DNA from: Glaciecola sp965660625
GTDB taxonomy: Bacteria; Pseudomonadota; Gammaproteobacteria; Enterobacterales; Alteromonadaceae
NCBI GenBank assembly: GCA_965660625.1
Contig: CBFIAR010000006.1
Span: 1-64,000, forward strand
Reading direction: 5' to 3'
DNA length: 64,000 bases
The notes beneath the pieces are model-generated. The model made no database searches. It was not told the DNA's origin and saw only the letters and a program-made list of their open reading frames with translations. Below are positions 9,271 to 18,589 of this stretch, piece by piece. Each line of letters starts with the position of its first letter. Within the stretch, counting starts at the first letter, position 1. Both the position numbers and the translations under genes were made by a program.

Positions 9271-10118
9271 TGACCCACAATGCAGGAAGCAAAGCGCTCG
9301 ATATTACTGAATTCCCTATTGATGAACATTGTGTGGGTTCGAAGTGGACTGTGGACAATAAAGAACAATTGGCGCAGTTGATTGCGATAGTTGTTATGGG
9401 GCAAGCAAAGCAAGCAGCCCATATTATCAACGAGCTATTGCCTGCTGCACCTGCATTTACTACTGATGCACTCAAGAACGAGGCAATAATAAAGTTCACT
9501 GTTCAAGAGCAGAGCCAAACACAAAGGATAGGATACCCGAGGTATCAACGAGATGGATTAATATTTGAGATAATATCTTGGATTGCAGCTAAGCAGGTTT
9601 CTGGGAAAAATTGCTTTTTAAAAGATCCCCATATAAGTGCTACATCTCAGGGCTTGGATGGAATAATGATTGAGCTCAATGACGACAGGAACGACTTACT
9701 AAAATCTACAATTTTCGAAGATAAGTGCTCTGAAAACCCGAGGAACACTTTCAGAGACAAAGTAATTCCAGGCTTTCTTGACAGACATGGCAATACAAGA
9801 AGCGCAGAGCTTATAGCTGCTGCTGCGGCTCTAATTCAATTAAGTGGGGTAACTGAACTACAGGCCATGGAAATATCATTTAAGGTTCTAGATAATAACT
9901 GTCGACAATATCGTGCTGGTTTCGCCTTAACTCAAGGATTTGATACTGAAGCTGCGCAAAAAGCTCTATTTAAGGGATACAACAAAATAACAAAAATACA
10001 AAAAGAGCAACGAATTGGGGCAAGCTTAATTGTAGATGGTGACTTGAGAGATTGGTTTGATTCCCTAGCAATTCTAATTATTGCCTATATCCAACAATTA
10101 GATGTTGAGCAAGTATAA
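9270..10118 (+). CDS. HamA-like (DUF1837-type) nuclease of a Hachiman-like defence pair
   Basis: A 282-residue protein with a PD-(D/E)xK-like active-site pattern in its middle: Asp130 in SQGLDGIMIE, then E150-D-K152 in TIFEDKCSEN. HamA, the effector nuclease of Hachiman, has this size, an ExK pair in a similar place, and is always followed by a large SF2 helicase (HamB), as here. The C-terminal half is helical. Its ATG overlaps the hsdR stop by one base and its own stop overlaps the helicase start by one base, so it is translationally coupled on both sides. Assignment rests on motif, size and neighbour, not on a database hit. An AbpA-like or other DUF1837 relative is the main alternative. Confidence 0.62.
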   Translation: MTHNAGSKALDITEFPIDEHCVGSKWTVDNKEQLAQLIAIVVMGQAKQAAHIINELLPAAPAFTTDALKNEAIIKFTVQEQSQTQRIGYPRYQRDGLIFEIISWIAAKQVSGKNCFLKDPHISATSQGLDGIMIELNDDRNDLLKSTIFEDKCSENPRNTFRDKVIPGFLDRHGNTRSAELIAAAAALIQLSGVTELQAMEISFKVLDNNCRQYRAGFALTQGFDTEAAQKALFKGYNKITKIQKEQRIGASLIVDGDLRDWFDSLAILIIAYIQQLDVEQV

Positions 10119-13100
10119 TGTACGATCCAGAAACCGCATCATTACTTCGCTCTGCGCCAGAATTACCAAATCTTGATTCAAACGACCTACCTCGGTTACT
10201 TACCGATCACTATGCAAAAATTGTTTCTATCAGGCTTGGTGGTGAAGAAAAAAATGAAGAGGAAGAGGGCTGGAGCCTTGATAACATAGCTGACACGTAT
10301 GAACTAATTGTGTCTATTAATAACGATCCATTAGTAAGGCGTCCATCTGCATTTGTAGCAGCAAGTGCACAATTGATTATCGCGCGTCGACAGAAACTCC
10401 TTGTTGAAGATGATGTATCTCCGGCCAACATTAGCCGCGACCGATTGGCTCCAGAACTGGCTGCGATACTATTATTTTTATCAGCAGAACAATATGCTGA
10501 TGCACACGAAGCAGCCTCACAAATTCCTACACATCGAGAAGCACAAACTTCCTTAACTTCTATCATCACAGACAACATTATAGATCTAGCGAAAGGAAAT
10601 CTTTCTAGCGTCATATCTCGCGGCACAGAAAGAGTAGAATTAGGGCCAATACCTTTAGCACCTAACGAGGCTACAGCATCACAAGCAATTCTACATACAC
10701 TATCATATGGTATCGAATTGATGGCATCAGAGATCCTTGGGAACGTATCAAAAAATGCAGACGAACCTTCTCCTCGTTCCATTTTCGAGAGAGTTAAATC
10801 TCTTTCTTCCTCAATAATAGGCAATGATATGTCCCCTAGAATTGAGTATAGTTACCCAGGCTTTTATCATTTAGCGTCATTGCTTATTTCTACATATGAT
10901 GGCTTAGCTGGTTCATCTCTCACAAAATTACTCGCGCCCAATGGCTCCGATCCGGTTTTCTGGAAAAATTGGATAGAATTTAGAGCCAACAAGTTTCCTT
11001 ACATCTGGCCCAATCACCGTGAAGCTTTAAATGATGGCTTCCACGAGAATGGTGTTTCTGCTGTATTAGTTTTGCCGACTGGTGCAGGAAAGACGACGGT
11101 ATCATCAATTAAGATTGCTAGTGTCCTTGCCCAAAATAAAAAAGTGGTATTTCTTGCACCTACGCATGCGCTTGTAGAGCAGCTAACTGCTGATTTACAG
11201 GATATGTTCCCCAAAGAGATATTAGGTTCTTCCGTATCCAGTGATTTCGATTTGCTTTTCCAAGTTGACGCCGTACTTCCAGAAATTGAAGTAATGACGC
11301 CAGAGAGATGCTTGGCGATGCTTTCTTTTTCTCCAGATTCTTTTGATGAAGTAGGGCTTTTAGTTTTTGATGAATGTCATTTATTAAGTCCTCAGTCTGG
11401 GAAGATAAGACGCTCCCTTGACAGCATGCTTTGCTTGCTTGCGTTCAATAAAATTTCACCTAAAGCAGACATGTTATTTCTATCTGCAATGGTTGAAAAC
11501 GGTCAGGAGTTTGCCAATTGGATTTCTCAACTGACTGGGAGAAACTGCATTAGTGTGGATCTATTGTGGAAGCCTAGTAGGCAAGCCCGAGGCATTGTTA
11601 TCTATAAACAAAATGACATTGAAACTATTAAGGGTAAAGCACTAGCTCGCCAGAATGAATTAAACCAATCTAAACAGAAGGTCGCGGCCAACCTTCGCGA
11701 AGACGCGAAGAAGGAATTAACGATAGAGCCATATGCCATATGGGGGCTACAGCACAATTGGTTAGACCGTGATAAAAATCACGCGGCTTGCACATTCACA
11801 AAACTAATGGACCGCTCTGTGCTTCTTTCTGGATCTCTTAACCGCTTCGGTTTAGCTATAAAACCTAATGCAAACGAAGTCTCAGCAAAGATTGCCGAGC
11901 AAAGCGCTAAAAAAAATCTTAAAACTATTGTTTTTGTTAATCAAAAGTCTCACGCGATCTCGACCGCCGGAGCTATCTCGGAAGCTTTATCAATAGAAAT
12001 AGTTCCCACAGACGATGAGAGCCGAAGATGGGAAGCCCTTGAACATGAACTTGGTGACTTAAAGCACTCTTTGTTGACCAAGGGCAATGCCGCCGTTCCT
12101 CACAATGCCTCCATGCTTCGCATCGAGAGAGATCTGTCAGAGCGAATGTATAAACGAAAAGATGGGGCAATGGTTATAGTTGCCACACCAACGTTAGCGC
12201 AAGGCCTCAATCTACCAGCTCAATTAGCAATATTAGCTGGAGATAAACGAGCCGAAGTCATTACTGGTGGGCGCGAATTATTAGAGGCTCATGAGTTACT
12301 TAATGCTGCAGCTAGGGCTGGTAGAGCCGGTCACCTGGCAAATGGAATTGTACTTCTTGTCCCAGAGCCGGTGCTCTCTTTTCCAGAAAGTCAGAGCCTC
12401 GACGGGGAAGTAGTCGAAAAACTACAAGCATTAATTCCAGAAAATGATCGGTGTGTCGAAATTAGCGATCCACTTGGTGTTATTTTGGACCGAATATCTG
12501 TTGGAGACACAGCTGACAAAGATGTTATTTACATGGTTAATAGGCTTGCAACATTAAATGATCCAGATAAAGAAGAAGATACACTGTTTAATCTCGGGCG
12601 TTCATTCGCGGCTTTTAGATTAAAAGAGAGAGGCGAAGAGCAACGTTTCGATGAGCAGCTAGAAAAGCTAACTCACTTAGTTAAATTGGAGGCGAACGAT
12701 GAAATTGACAAGTCACTTTCAATTCTTGCGTCTCAGAGTGGTTTACCACCGATAATTCTTTCTCGATTAAAGTCAAAGATTGAAGAAGAAATCGGCACTT
12801 TACCAAGCACGATTGCAGAATGGGTCTCATGGCTGATCAACTGGTTGAATGTCGATACCGAAACAAGAGATTTGCTATTTTTCGATGTTAGATCATCTAT
12901 TCTTGGGGCAACTGGTGGAAAAAAAGATGGAGAACTGACTGGCGACACTTTAAATGAATTACTTCTCGGTATAAATTCTTGGATATCGGGTTTGCCATTG
13001 AGAGAAATTGAGCTTTCATTGGGAGGGGCACCTGATTCAAAAAATGCAGCTTCTAAATCTTGCCCTAGGGCCCGAGAGTTGGTGGGTACAGTACTACCAA

Positions 13101-13312
13101 GGGGGCTTTCATTTTTAATGGGGTTGATTACTAGAGTTGTAACGGAAATAAATCCATACGAGCAACAAGAGAATTTAACTGCTGAAGTAGTAGATGCGCT
13201 GAGCTCGGCTGTTCGTCTAGGTTATGATTCGCCTGAAAAGTTAAACTTCGCGTCCGCCAACCCAACTATATTATCCAGAGTGGAGGTACATCAAGCATTC
13301 TACATGGTCTAG
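10118..13312 (+). CDS. HamB-like SF2 (Ski2-type) helicase of a Hachiman-like defence pair
   Basis: A 1064-residue protein. A helical N-terminal domain of about 300 residues precedes an SF2 helicase core: Walker A LPTGAGKTT (319-327), motif Ia FLAPTH, DECH box (418-421), motif III LSAM, motif V region ATPTLAQGLNLP (~689-700) and motif VI NAAARAGRAG (729-738). The HNASMLRIERDLSE stretch before motif V and the wording of motif VI resemble Ski2-like helicases, including HamB. The C-terminal ~300 residues are helical with no recognised domain. In Hachiman the helicase senses abnormal DNA and holds back the nuclease until triggered; that role is inferred here. It is the last gene of the operon, and no terminator is obvious after it. 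Confidence 0.68.
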   Translation: MYDPETASLLRSAPELPNLDSNDLPRLLTDHYAKIVSIRLGGEEKNEEEEGWSLDNIADTYELIVSINNDPLVRRPSAFVAASAQLIIARRQKLLVEDDVSPANISRDRLAPELAAILLFLSAEQYADAHEAASQIPTHREAQTSLTSIITDNIIDLAKGNLSSVISRGTERVELGPIPLAPNEATASQAILHTLSYGIELMASEILGNVSKNADEPSPRSIFERVKSLSSSIIGNDMSPRIEYSYPGFYHLASLLISTYDGLAGSSLTKLLAPNGSDPVFWKNWIEFRANKFPYIWPNHREALNDGFHENGVSAVLVLPTGAGKTTVSSIKIASVLAQNKKVVFLAPTHALVEQLTADLQDMFPKEILGSSVSSDFDLLFQVDAVLPEIEVMTPERCLAMLSFSPDSFDEVGLLVFDECHLLSPQSGKIRRSLDSMLCLLAFNKISPKADMLFLSAMVENGQEFANWISQLTGRNCISVDLLWKPSRQARGIVIYKQNDIETIKGKALARQNELNQSKQKVAANLREDAKKELTIEPYAIWGLQHNWLDRDKNHAACTFTKLMDRSVLLSGSLNRFGLAIKPNANEVSAKIAEQSAKKNLKTIVFVNQKSHAISTAGAISEALSIEIVPTDDESRRWEALEHELGDLKHSLLTKGNAAVPHNASMLRIERDLSERMYKRKDGAMVIVATPTLAQGLNLPAQLAILAGDKRAEVITGGRELLEAHELLNAAARAGRAGHLANGIVLLVPEPVLSFPESQSLDGEVVEKLQALIPENDRCVEISDPLGVILDRISVGDTADKDVIYMVNRLATLNDPDKEEDTLFNLGRSFAAFRLKERGEEQRFDEQLEKLTHLVKLEANDEIDKSLSILASQSGLPPIILSRLKSKIEEEIGTLPSTIAEWVSWLINWLNVDTETRDLLFFDVRSSILGATGGKKDGELTGDTLNELLLGINSWISGLPLREIELSLGGAPDSKNAASKSCPRARELVGTVLPRGLSFLMGLITRVVTEINPYEQQENLTAEVVDALSSAVRLGYDSPEKLNFASANPTILSRVEVHQAFYMV

Positions 13313-14122
13313 TCTACGGTTAACTAGCGGTCTTGTAGATATCAAGTGGAGTGAGCAGGTGAACCTTTTGTGGCTTTTGCACTTTCTTAAAGTATTGAAA
13401 AGACTAGATCATCAGCTTTGAGTAGAAGGGCAGACTTTATTGAATGACTACAAAATGAACGTGATGAAATAGAAACGGAAGATGTGAACCACAGCTTTTT
13501 CTTAATTGGCAATCGAGCCTGCCCAGAAAAGATAGGCTTCAATCACAAGAAGCCAAATATCCTGAGGAGCTCACAGGTACAGAAGGTGTGTTAGGACTGT
13601 TGCTTTGCATCCCAAGTTGACTCATTTAAGGGGGGATTTGCACTGAACATTGAACCAGTTAATAAAAACCGGAGCATATATTCGTCTTGCCATTAAGCTA
13701 GATTAGATGGGTCAACTAATGAATGCAAGACTGGCTCAAATTGGACTGCAAATTAACAAAATAGTCTTGACCCTGCTACCGACATCCAAAAACTTGAGAC
13801 AAACTAGAAAGTTTATATTAAGCCTCGGTATAATTTCCATCAGTGCGGACCGAAAGAAAAGTTTTATGGGATGAACTGAAACCTTGCTTAAATAAAATTT
13901 GAATCTGAAAAGATGGGTTATCGTTTTGGTAATGCTTTTGCATACACCAACGTTATCATTTTGATAACGCCTTTAATACACATCGACGTCATCAGAATGA
14001 TCGGATATTTTTATACTCAAGTCATTGCTGTAGAAAAATATGTTGCTGTTTAAAATTAACATCATACTTCATAGTAGCTATATACTTGCTATTTGTATGA
14101 TAACTTTCCAGTGCCCATACTT
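13313..14122. other. Gene-free spacer between the defence operon and the att-like site
   Basis: About 0.8 kb without a credible gene. A short open stretch of ~45 codons around 13450-13590 has stop codons on both sides and no recognised similarity, so it may be decayed coding DNA. Near the right end lies a group of related palindromes (13917-14004), described separately. An open frame at 14040-14264 crosses the att-like site and terminator and has no protein-like composition, so it is not called as a gene. Confidence 0.45.
13917..14004. repeat. Three spaced operator-like inverted repeats
   Basis: Three related imperfect palindromes occur at a regular spacing of about 35 bases. They are GTTATCGTTTTGGTAAT at 13917-13933, GTTATCATTTTGATAAC at 13952-13968 (a near-perfect hairpin inside CGTTATCA-TTT-TGATAACG, 13951-13969), and GTCATCAGAATGATCGG at 13988-14004. 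The spacing of about 3.3 helical turns suggests binding sites for one dimeric protein. They lie 120-200 bases left of the att-like site and about 300 bases left of the integrase remnant, so integrase/excisionase arm sites or a regulator's operators are both possible. Confidence 0.45.
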
Positions 14123-14140
14123 GTCCCATTCCTCCCGCCA
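14123..14140 (+). other. tRNA 3'-end-like fragment, possible attachment site
   Basis: GTCCCATTCCTCCCGCCA resembles the 3' part of a tRNA (end of the T arm, acceptor strand and CCA, closest in style to tRNA-Ser), but no tRNA body precedes it. Integrating islands duplicate such 3' ends, and a P4-type integrase remnant begins 160 bases downstream. It could therefore be the distal att copy left by the island to its left. Only 18 bases support this. Confidence 0.3.
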
Positions 14141-14160
14141 TACACAGGTTCGAAAAGAAC

Positions 14161-14212
14161 CAATAAAGACCCGTAGCCTATATTTACAGAGGGTTCTCGG
14201 GTTTTTTATTGC
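14161..14212 (+). terminator. Intrinsic terminator after the tRNA-like fragment
   Basis: CAATAAAGACCCG at 14161-14173 pairs with CGGGTTTTTTATTG at 14198-14211, giving a GC-rich base and a run of six T. The arrangement is that of a tRNA terminator, supporting the idea that the flanking DNA came along with a tRNA 3' end. The loop is unusually long (about 24 bases). Confidence 0.5.
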
Positions 14213-14299
14213 TGGTAACGTCCTGTGGGGACTTGTAACATCCGGTATTTATAGTAACATCTGAGGTAACACTCACTTCAATGTTAATATTCTGGTGTT

Positions 14300-15426
14300 A
14301 CGACAAAGGCAAAACTTACTAAACCGTTGACCAATACTGAAGTCAGCCAGGCTAAACCAAAGGGCAAAGAATACAATTTGTCTGATGGTGGTGGCCTTGC
14401 ACTTAGAGTCAAGTGCAGCGGCACGAAAACTTGGTTGTTCAACTATTACCATCCTCATAACAACAAACGGTCAAATATCAGCTTTGGTACATTTCCAATA
14501 CACTAGAGTTGGTCGCTACTGAATGGTTTGCGGTTAAAAAGACATCGATTACACCTGCTTATGCCGAAGATGTAATCCGCTCCTTAGAAAAGCATGTTTT
14601 TCCTTTAATGGGCAAAACGCCGATATCAATAGTAAATGCTGTTGATGCAATTAAGGTGCTAAAACCACTGGCTGCGGCAGGCAGCTTAGAAACCGTAAAA
14701 CGATTATGTCAGCGCCTAAACGAGATCATGACCTTTTCAGTTAATACAGGTGTGTTACATCACAACCCGTTGGCTGGCATTAGCAAAGCATTTGAAGCAC
14801 CCTCTAAAACAAATATGCCAAGTCTGAGACCAGAAGATTTACCCAAACTAATGACCGCATTAAATACAGCCAGCATAAAGATAGTGACTCGTTGTTTACT
14901 CGAATGGCAATTACATACAATGGTGAGACCGGGTGAAGCTGCTGGTACTCGTTGGGATGAAATAGATTTTGAAAACAAGTTGTGGACTATCCCACCAGAG
15001 CGTATGAAGAAAAAACGCGAACACATTGTGCCATTAACCGAACAGGCTTTAAGGTTACTAGAACTTATTAAGCCGATTAGTGGCCATCGTGAGTATGTTT
15101 TTCCTGGTGATCGGAACCCTAAAAGCCATGTAAATGAGTCAACCGCGAATATGGCCTTAAGGCGTATGGGTTTCCATAAAAAATTAGTCGCTCATGGGCT
15201 ACGCTCTTTAGCAAGCACAACACTCAACGAACAAGGGCATGACCCAGATATCATTGAAAGCGCATTGGCTCATGTCGATAAAAATGGCGTTAGAAGAGCC
15301 TACAATCGTGCCGACTATATCGAACGCCGCACGAAGTTAATGTGTTGGTGGTCTTCTCATATTGAGCAAGCAGCAAATGGCAACATGAGTCTAACTGGCA
15401 CCAAAACATTAAAATTGGTGAACTAA
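14300..15426 (+). pseudogene. P4-type tyrosine integrase, decayed
   Basis: The N-terminal arm-binding domain is read from 14300 to a TAG at 14504-14506. It begins TTKAKLTKPL and contains the P4-integrase signature YNLSDGGGLALRVK. Its expected ATG is ACG (base 14301), and no other start exists in frame. After the stop about 45 residues of the usual sequence are missing, and the protein resumes in another frame at 14509, with the core-binding domain and the catalytic domain: R in MVRPGEAAGTRWDE, HGLRS (H-x-x-R), and HVDKNGVRRAYNRADY with the tyrosine. The catalytic half could still be made from TTG 14509 (305 residues), but without the arm-binding domain it should not recombine normally. Confidence 0.8.
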
Positions 15427-15427
15427 G

Positions 15428-15847
15428 TTGTATGGCTCCAAAGGGCGAATAACGGACATATGGCTAATATACGCTGACGATCAGCTCAGGGCGGAAACCG
15501 GACATAAAGAACTAACCTCTTTGACGCGCAAAAACCGCCTTGTGACTAGTCGAAAAGTTTATCTACTTAAGCCATTCTTTGATCCGTATAGCGCAATCAA
15601 GGATGACAAAGGTGCCATCCTCAGTCAGATTTTTAAGTATGGTGTACAAAATCTTTACTGTGAAAGCAATCCAGCACAACCACTACAGGGCTGTACCAAA
15701 AAGCCTCAGATAAAACACATGCCGGCAATTATTGAAGATGCAGAGTTTGCTCAACTTCTTAGGACTATAGACAATGCAGATAACCTCATGGCTTCTGTTA
15801 AGCTTTGCCTAAATGTTGCACCTTTTGTGTTACTCACTAGTTCGTGA
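15428..15847 (+). pseudogene. Fragment of a second P4-type integrase fused to unrelated sequence
   Basis: A 139-codon open frame. From about residue 64 on it reads like the central part of a P4-family integrase: AILSQIFKYGVQNLYCESNP, then KPQIKHMPAIIEDAEF, then QLLRTIDNADNLMASVKLCL. It stops where the catalytic domain should begin (VLLTSS in place of the usual V-L-x-RPGELR), so the arginine-histidine-tyrosine centre is absent. The first 60 residues are not recognised and may be frame-shifted remains. It starts one base after the stop of the other integrase remnant but is not a continuation of it, since the same central region is already present there; a second ancient insertion at the same spot is the likeliest source. 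Confidence 0.6.
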
Positions 15848-16006
15848 TATTCGGTGAAGCATCTCCCCCGCAGTTCGTAGCACCTAGCGTGTAAAAAGAT
15901 GCTCTTAGTTGTTGGTGTTTGAAAAGTTGGTTATTTGGAGTGATCAATAAGTTATAAGGTCACGTACGTAAAATATAATTATATGTTATAGAATCGGTAT
16001 AACAAC

Positions 16007-16879
16007 ATGAATAAGAATACATTTAAAGCATATTTATTGTCATTTTCTTTACTCTTTTTGGCTGGATGCGCATCAGTTAAAAACGAAGTAGGTGGAACTT
16101 TTTTTCCAGCAAATGGAGGTCCAGACGCAGAAAATTATGAGTATGTAGGCTATGATGAGTATTCTGGTTATGACTTATATGAATTGTTAGATAGATATGA
16201 ACATAGATATGATCACAAAGCGATTTTAGTAACCTTGTCAAGTGGAAGATACTCAGATGCTAGGGATGTTGTTAAGACTTTGAACTCTGATGAATATTTT
16301 CAATTAATTCAAAAATACAAAGCAAAAGAAGCAGCTGAAAAAGCGGAGCTTGAGCGTAAACGTCAAATTAGAATTGCAGAGCAGAAAAAACAAGAAGAGG
16401 CCAGAGCTGCAGAGCGTGAACGTAAACGACAGATTAGGATTGCCGAGCAGAAACGCCAAGAAGAGGCAAAAGCCACAGAGCTTGAGCAACAACGTCAAAT
16501 TAGAATAGCCAGAGAAAAGCGTGAAGCACAAGAACGTCGTCAAAATATTATGAATATGCAACCAGTGCTATGCGACAACATGATCTCTGCGTTGAACGCA
16601 AATGAAGTGCGTGCGATACGTCAATATCCTCTTAATCAAGAGTACAGGGTGGTGGGCATTGCTACGGATATTAATGTGACATATGGAGATGCAATTGTCG
16701 TAATCAAAAGCGATGTCGATTTATGGAATGGGTGCTCAGCAGAAATGGCTTCATTTGATGATGCAGAGGTAATAAATGTTGGAGATAACATAGATCTTTT
16801 TTGCTCATCGTGGAAAGAAGTAGCTGGTAATGTAAGTTTTAAAAAGTGCCTTCCTTATATAAAAATGATATCTAATTAA
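16007..16879 (+). CDS. Lipoprotein with a repetitive charged coiled coil, function unknown
   Basis: A 290-residue protein with an N-terminal signal and lipobox (SLLFLAGC, Cys21), so probably lipid-anchored; the residue after Cys is Ala, favouring the outer membrane. A tyrosine/aspartate-rich segment follows (ENYEYVGYDEYSGYDLYEL). Residues ~105-185 form a long charged helix containing three near-repeats of about 24 residues built on RKRQIRIAEQKxQEEA. The C-terminal ~100 residues contain three to four cysteines and look globular. No family was recognised. It stands alone between the integrase remnants and the hut genes and may be island cargo. The start is the only ATG placing the signal peptide correctly. 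Confidence 0.75.
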   Translation: MNKNTFKAYLLSFSLLFLAGCASVKNEVGGTFFPANGGPDAENYEYVGYDEYSGYDLYELLDRYEHRYDHKAILVTLSSGRYSDARDVVKTLNSDEYFQLIQKYKAKEAAEKAELERKRQIRIAEQKKQEEARAAERERKRQIRIAEQKRQEEAKATELEQQRQIRIAREKREAQERRQNIMNMQPVLCDNMISALNANEVRAIRQYPLNQEYRVVGIATDINVTYGDAIVVIKSDVDLWNGCSAEMASFDDAEVINVGDNIDLFCSSWKEVAGNVSFKKCLPYIKMISN

Positions 16880-17061
16880 ATATGACATCAACAGCCTCAG
16901 GTATATATAAAACTAGTGCCTAAGTGGTTGAAGGGGTAAAAATAAACTTGCAAGATAACGGGCCACTATCAACCAGAAAATCAGGCAAGCTTATTCACTA
17001 GCAATGAGCTGCTGAGAAGTGATGGCATTTAGCCAGCATGTTTGGTAATCGCAAAAGTACG

Positions 17062-18585
17062 CTAATTTAATAAATTCAGTTGAGTTAAGTCGGCTAATTG
17101 ATCGTTTTTAATCATACGTTTAGCAGCTTCAATGTCTGGTGCAAAATAACGGTCCTTATCGTAAAAGCTAACCTTTTCACGTAATAAAGCTTTAATTTTC
17201 TCCAACGGTTCACTGGTAAGTAAAGGCGCTCTGAAGTCCACTCCTTGTGCGGCAGCTAACCATTCTATGGCTAATATGCCTGCTACATTGTCATAAATAT
17301 CACGTAAGCGACGCGCTGCAAAGGTAGCCATAGAAACATGGTCTTCCTGATTCGCTGACGTGGGCAGTGAATCAATCGAAGCAGGATGGGCGTAAGTTTT
17401 ATTTTCACTGGCCAAAGCGGCACTGGTTACTTGGGCAATCATAAAGCCAGAATTAACCCCACCATTATTCACTAAAAATGGGGGTAATTTGCTTAAACTA
17501 GGATCAATCAATAAAGCCATGCGCCGTTCAGATAAAGCACCAATTTCACATAAGGCAATCGCGAGCATATCTGCCGTCATGGCTACCCCTTCGGCATGAA
17601 AGTTGCCTCCAGACAGGATGTCACCACTGTCAGCAAATACTAAAGGATTGTCTGATACACCATTCGCTTCAGTCACCAAGGTCTCACTAGCAAAACGGAT
17701 TTGTTGCAAACAGGCACCCATCACTTGAGGTTGACAACGCAGAGAATAAGGGTCTTGGACCTTTTCGCAGCCCGCGTGAGAAGAACCAATTTGTGATACA
17801 TCTAGCAGTCCTCGATATGCACTGGCAATGTCAATTTGACTTTTGTGCCCTCTGGCTTGCTGAATTCGATCATCGAAAGGTACCCGAGAGCCTTGAGCGG
17901 CATCAACGCTTAATGCGCCAATTGCAATGGCACTGTGTAAGGCCGTTTCGGCATAAAACAAACCTTGTAAGGCAAAAGTGGTTGACGCTTGTGTGCCATT
18001 TAGCAGGGCCAGTCCTTCTTTAGGTGCCAGAGTGATTGTGTTTAATCCTGCTATGCTCAAGCCTTGTTGGGCTGATAAGCGCTGCCCTTGATGAAATACT
18101 TCCCCTTCGCCCAGTAATACCACGCTCATATGCGCTAAGGGAGCTAAGTCACCCGATGCGCCTACCGAGCCTTTTTCTGGGATAGCAGGGTAAATTTGTG
18201 CATTGTACAAGGCAATTAAGGTTTTAATAACCTCTAAACGAATACCTGAGTAGCCGCGCGCTAAAGAATTGATTTTAAGTAGCATTAACAGACGTACCGT
18301 ACCTTCTGACATAAAATCACCGGTACCCGCAGCATGAGACAATACAATGCTGCGCTGCAATAACTCCAGTTGATCGACATTAATACGGGTATTGGCTAAT
18401 AGTCCAAAGCCTGTATTAATGCCATAAACAGTGCGACCTTGTTTTATGACGTCTAGAACCACTTTTTCAGCCGCATTGATGCCAAGTTCGGCATCTTGAG
18501 ATAGTTTGAGCGGAATGTGCTTACGGTAAACTTGACGAAGGATGTTCAAATCCAGCTGGCCGGGTTGTAATATCAACTTATTCAT
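17062..18585 (-). CDS. hutH: Histidine ammonia-lyase
   Basis: A 507-residue enzyme converting L-histidine to urocanate and ammonia in the cytoplasm, the first step of histidine use. The A143-S144-G145 triad in KGSVGASGDLAPL forms the MIO electrophile, and the flanking sequence (YGINTGFGLLANT near residue 54, SLPTSANQEDHVSM near 400) is typical of HAL. Length is standard. It is the last gene of hutC-hutU-hutH, with only four bases between the hutU stop and its ATG, so it is co-transcribed and should be induced with hutU. Confidence 0.97.
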   Translation of the reverse strand: MNKLILQPGQLDLNILRQVYRKHIPLKLSQDAELGINAAEKVVLDVIKQGRTVYGINTGFGLLANTRINVDQLELLQRSIVLSHAAGTGDFMSEGTVRLLMLLKINSLARGYSGIRLEVIKTLIALYNAQIYPAIPEKGSVGASGDLAPLAHMSVVLLGEGEVFHQGQRLSAQQGLSIAGLNTITLAPKEGLALLNGTQASTTFALQGLFYAETALHSAIAIGALSVDAAQGSRVPFDDRIQQARGHKSQIDIASAYRGLLDVSQIGSSHAGCEKVQDPYSLRCQPQVMGACLQQIRFASETLVTEANGVSDNPLVFADSGDILSGGNFHAEGVAMTADMLAIALCEIGALSERRMALLIDPSLSKLPPFLVNNGGVNSGFMIAQVTSAALASENKTYAHPASIDSLPTSANQEDHVSMATFAARRLRDIYDNVAGILAIEWLAAAQGVDFRAPLLTSEPLEKIKALLREKVSFYDKDRYFAPDIEAAKRMIKNDQLADLTQLNLLN

Positions 18586-18589
18586 TATC

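Noticed and set aside
14040..14264. Small plus-strand open frame of 74 codons
   Set aside because: It crosses the tRNA-like fragment and the terminator hairpin, has no ribosome-binding site and no protein-like composition.
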